From Anas platyrhynchos (lineage: Eukaryota; Chordata; Aves; Anseriformes; Anatidae), in the NCBI RefSeq assembly GCF_047663525.1, contig NC_092603.1, positions 661,501 to 725,500 on the forward strand: 64,000 nt of DNA, given 5' to 3'. Made by a program: the position numbers and the translations under genes. Shown here piece by piece: positions 62,988 to 64,000 of the stretch. The notes under the pieces were generated by a model. It was not told the origin of the DNA and searched no databases. It saw nothing but the letters and a program-made list of their open reading frames with translations. Within the stretch, counting starts at the first letter, position 1. Each line of letters opens with the position of its first letter.

Positions 62988-64000
62988 GCACGGGGGGCAT
63001 TTTGGGGACGTTTGGGGACGTTTTGGGGGTGTTTGGGGATGATTTGGGGATGCTTGGGGACGCTTTGGGGACGTTTGGGGATGTTTCAGGGGTGCTTGGG
63101 GATGATTTGGGGGTGTTTGAGGACGTTTTGGGGATGTTTGGGGACGTTTGGGGACCACCTCGTGCTGCTCAACGTCTACAACCAGGTAGGGGGGCATTTT
63201 GGGGACGTTTGGGGACGTTTGGGGACGTTTGGGGACGTTTCGGGGGTGTTTGGGGGCGATTTGGGGGTGCTTGGGGATGCTTGGGGACATTTGGGGACAC
63301 TGGGGATGTTTGGGGACACTTTGGGGATGTTTGGGGACGTTTGGGGACGTTTTGGGGACGTTTGGGGATGATTTGGGGGTGTTTGGGGATGTTTGGGGAC
63401 GTTTGGGGACGTTTTGGGGATGTTTGGGGACGCTTTGTTTGGGGATGTTTGGGGACGTTTGGGGACCACCTCGTGCTGCTCAACGTCTACAACCAGGCAC
63501 GGGGGGCATTTTGGGGACGTTTGGGGACGTTTGGGGACGTTTTGGGGACGTTTCGGGGGTGTTTGGGGACGATTTGGGGGTGTTTGAGGATGTTTTGGGG
63601 ATGCTTGGGGACACTTTGGGGATGCTTGGGGACATTTGGGGACACTGGGGATGTTTGGGGACATTTTGGGGATGTTTGGGGACGTTTGGGGACATTTCAG
63701 GGGTGTTTGGGGATTATTTGGGGGTGCTTGGGGATGTTTTGGGGACGTTTGGGGACCACCTCGTGCTGCTCAACGTCTACAACCAGGCACGGGGGGCAAG
63801 GGGGGCACTTTGGGGACGTTTGGGGATGATTTGGGGATGCTTTGGGGATGTTTGGGGATGTTTGGGGACATTTTGGGGATGCTTGGGGACGCTTGGGGAC
63901 ACTTTGGGATGCTTTGGGGACACTTAGGAACGCCTGGGGGGGCTTTGGGACACTTTGGGGACATTTTGGGGATGTTTGGGGGCATTTTGGGGGTGTTTGG
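62988..64000 (+). repeat. DHX16 intron 17 minisatellite carrying exon-end copies
   Basis: GGGGACGTTTGGGGATGTTT units. Three copies of the last about 35 bp of the preceding exon plus its splice donor occur at 63151-63185, 63462-63496 and 63752-63786. The intron runs off the window. Confidence 0.9.

Noticed and set aside
63151-63786. Three extra DHX16 mini-exons
   Set aside because: The copies have donors but no acceptor in front of them, so they cannot be internal exons by themselves.

Overview
This window looks like avian genomic DNA, probably from a very GC-rich dot microchromosome. Vertebrate orthologues of the MHC class I framework block are present (VARS2, CDSN, PPP1R18, DHX16), exons are small, and nearly every intron and spacer is built from its own G- or C-rich minisatellite. 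The species cannot be read from the sequence. Most long open frames here are not genes. They are tandem repeats whose unit length is a multiple of three, so they stay open on both strands.

Layout. (1) 1-10477, plus strand: the 3' half of VARS2, 13 visible exons encoding about 561 C-terminal residues of mitochondrial valyl-tRNA synthetase; its poly(A) signal overlaps the stop codon. (2) 12379-16172, plus: a gene I do not recognise, encoding an Asp-rich repeat protein with one C-terminal membrane span. (3) 17874-21348, plus: a TATA-driven three-exon gene for a secreted protein of about 402 residues with heptad PQGLGTG-type repeats. (4) 22001-23020, minus: a small Pro-rich/acidic ORF with a TATA box, an AP-1 site and a non-coding first exon. 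(5) 24060-25570, minus: a two-exon gene for a 131-residue secreted protein. (6) 28377-32098, minus: CDSN (corneodesmosin), 661 residues, Gly/Ser-rich. (7) about 35650-42043, plus: PPP1R18 (phostensin), 767 residues. (8) 43300-64000, plus: DHX16, 17 visible exons, 898 residues; the C-terminal part lies beyond the window.

Working together: VARS2 (mitochondrial translation), PPP1R18 (PP1/actin) and DHX16 (spliceosome activation) are housekeeping-type genes. Between VARS2 and PPP1R18 lies a cluster of small secreted or membrane genes including CDSN. In the three secreted genes exon 1 carries the signal peptide and ends in phase 1, and each has a TATA-like box, the organisation typical of epithelial barrier genes. 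In human (from memory) the order is DHX16-PPP1R18-NRM-MDC1-TUBB-FLOT1-IER3-DDR1-GTF2H4-VARS2-mucin-like genes-CDSN, so here the PPP1R18-DHX16 pair sits on the other side of CDSN in inverted orientation.

The most unusual content is regulatory-looking repeats: about 31 perfect CRE octamers inside one coding exon, 16 tandem RFX X-box-like palindromes upstream of DHX16, a ZNF143/YY1/CCAAT/GC-box cluster in a VARS2 intron, a hairpin-forming array filling another VARS2 intron, and a DHX16 exon end with its splice donor copied three more times into the next intron. I saw no retroviral, Polinton or other virus-derived element, no tRNA or rRNA gene and no CRISPR array.
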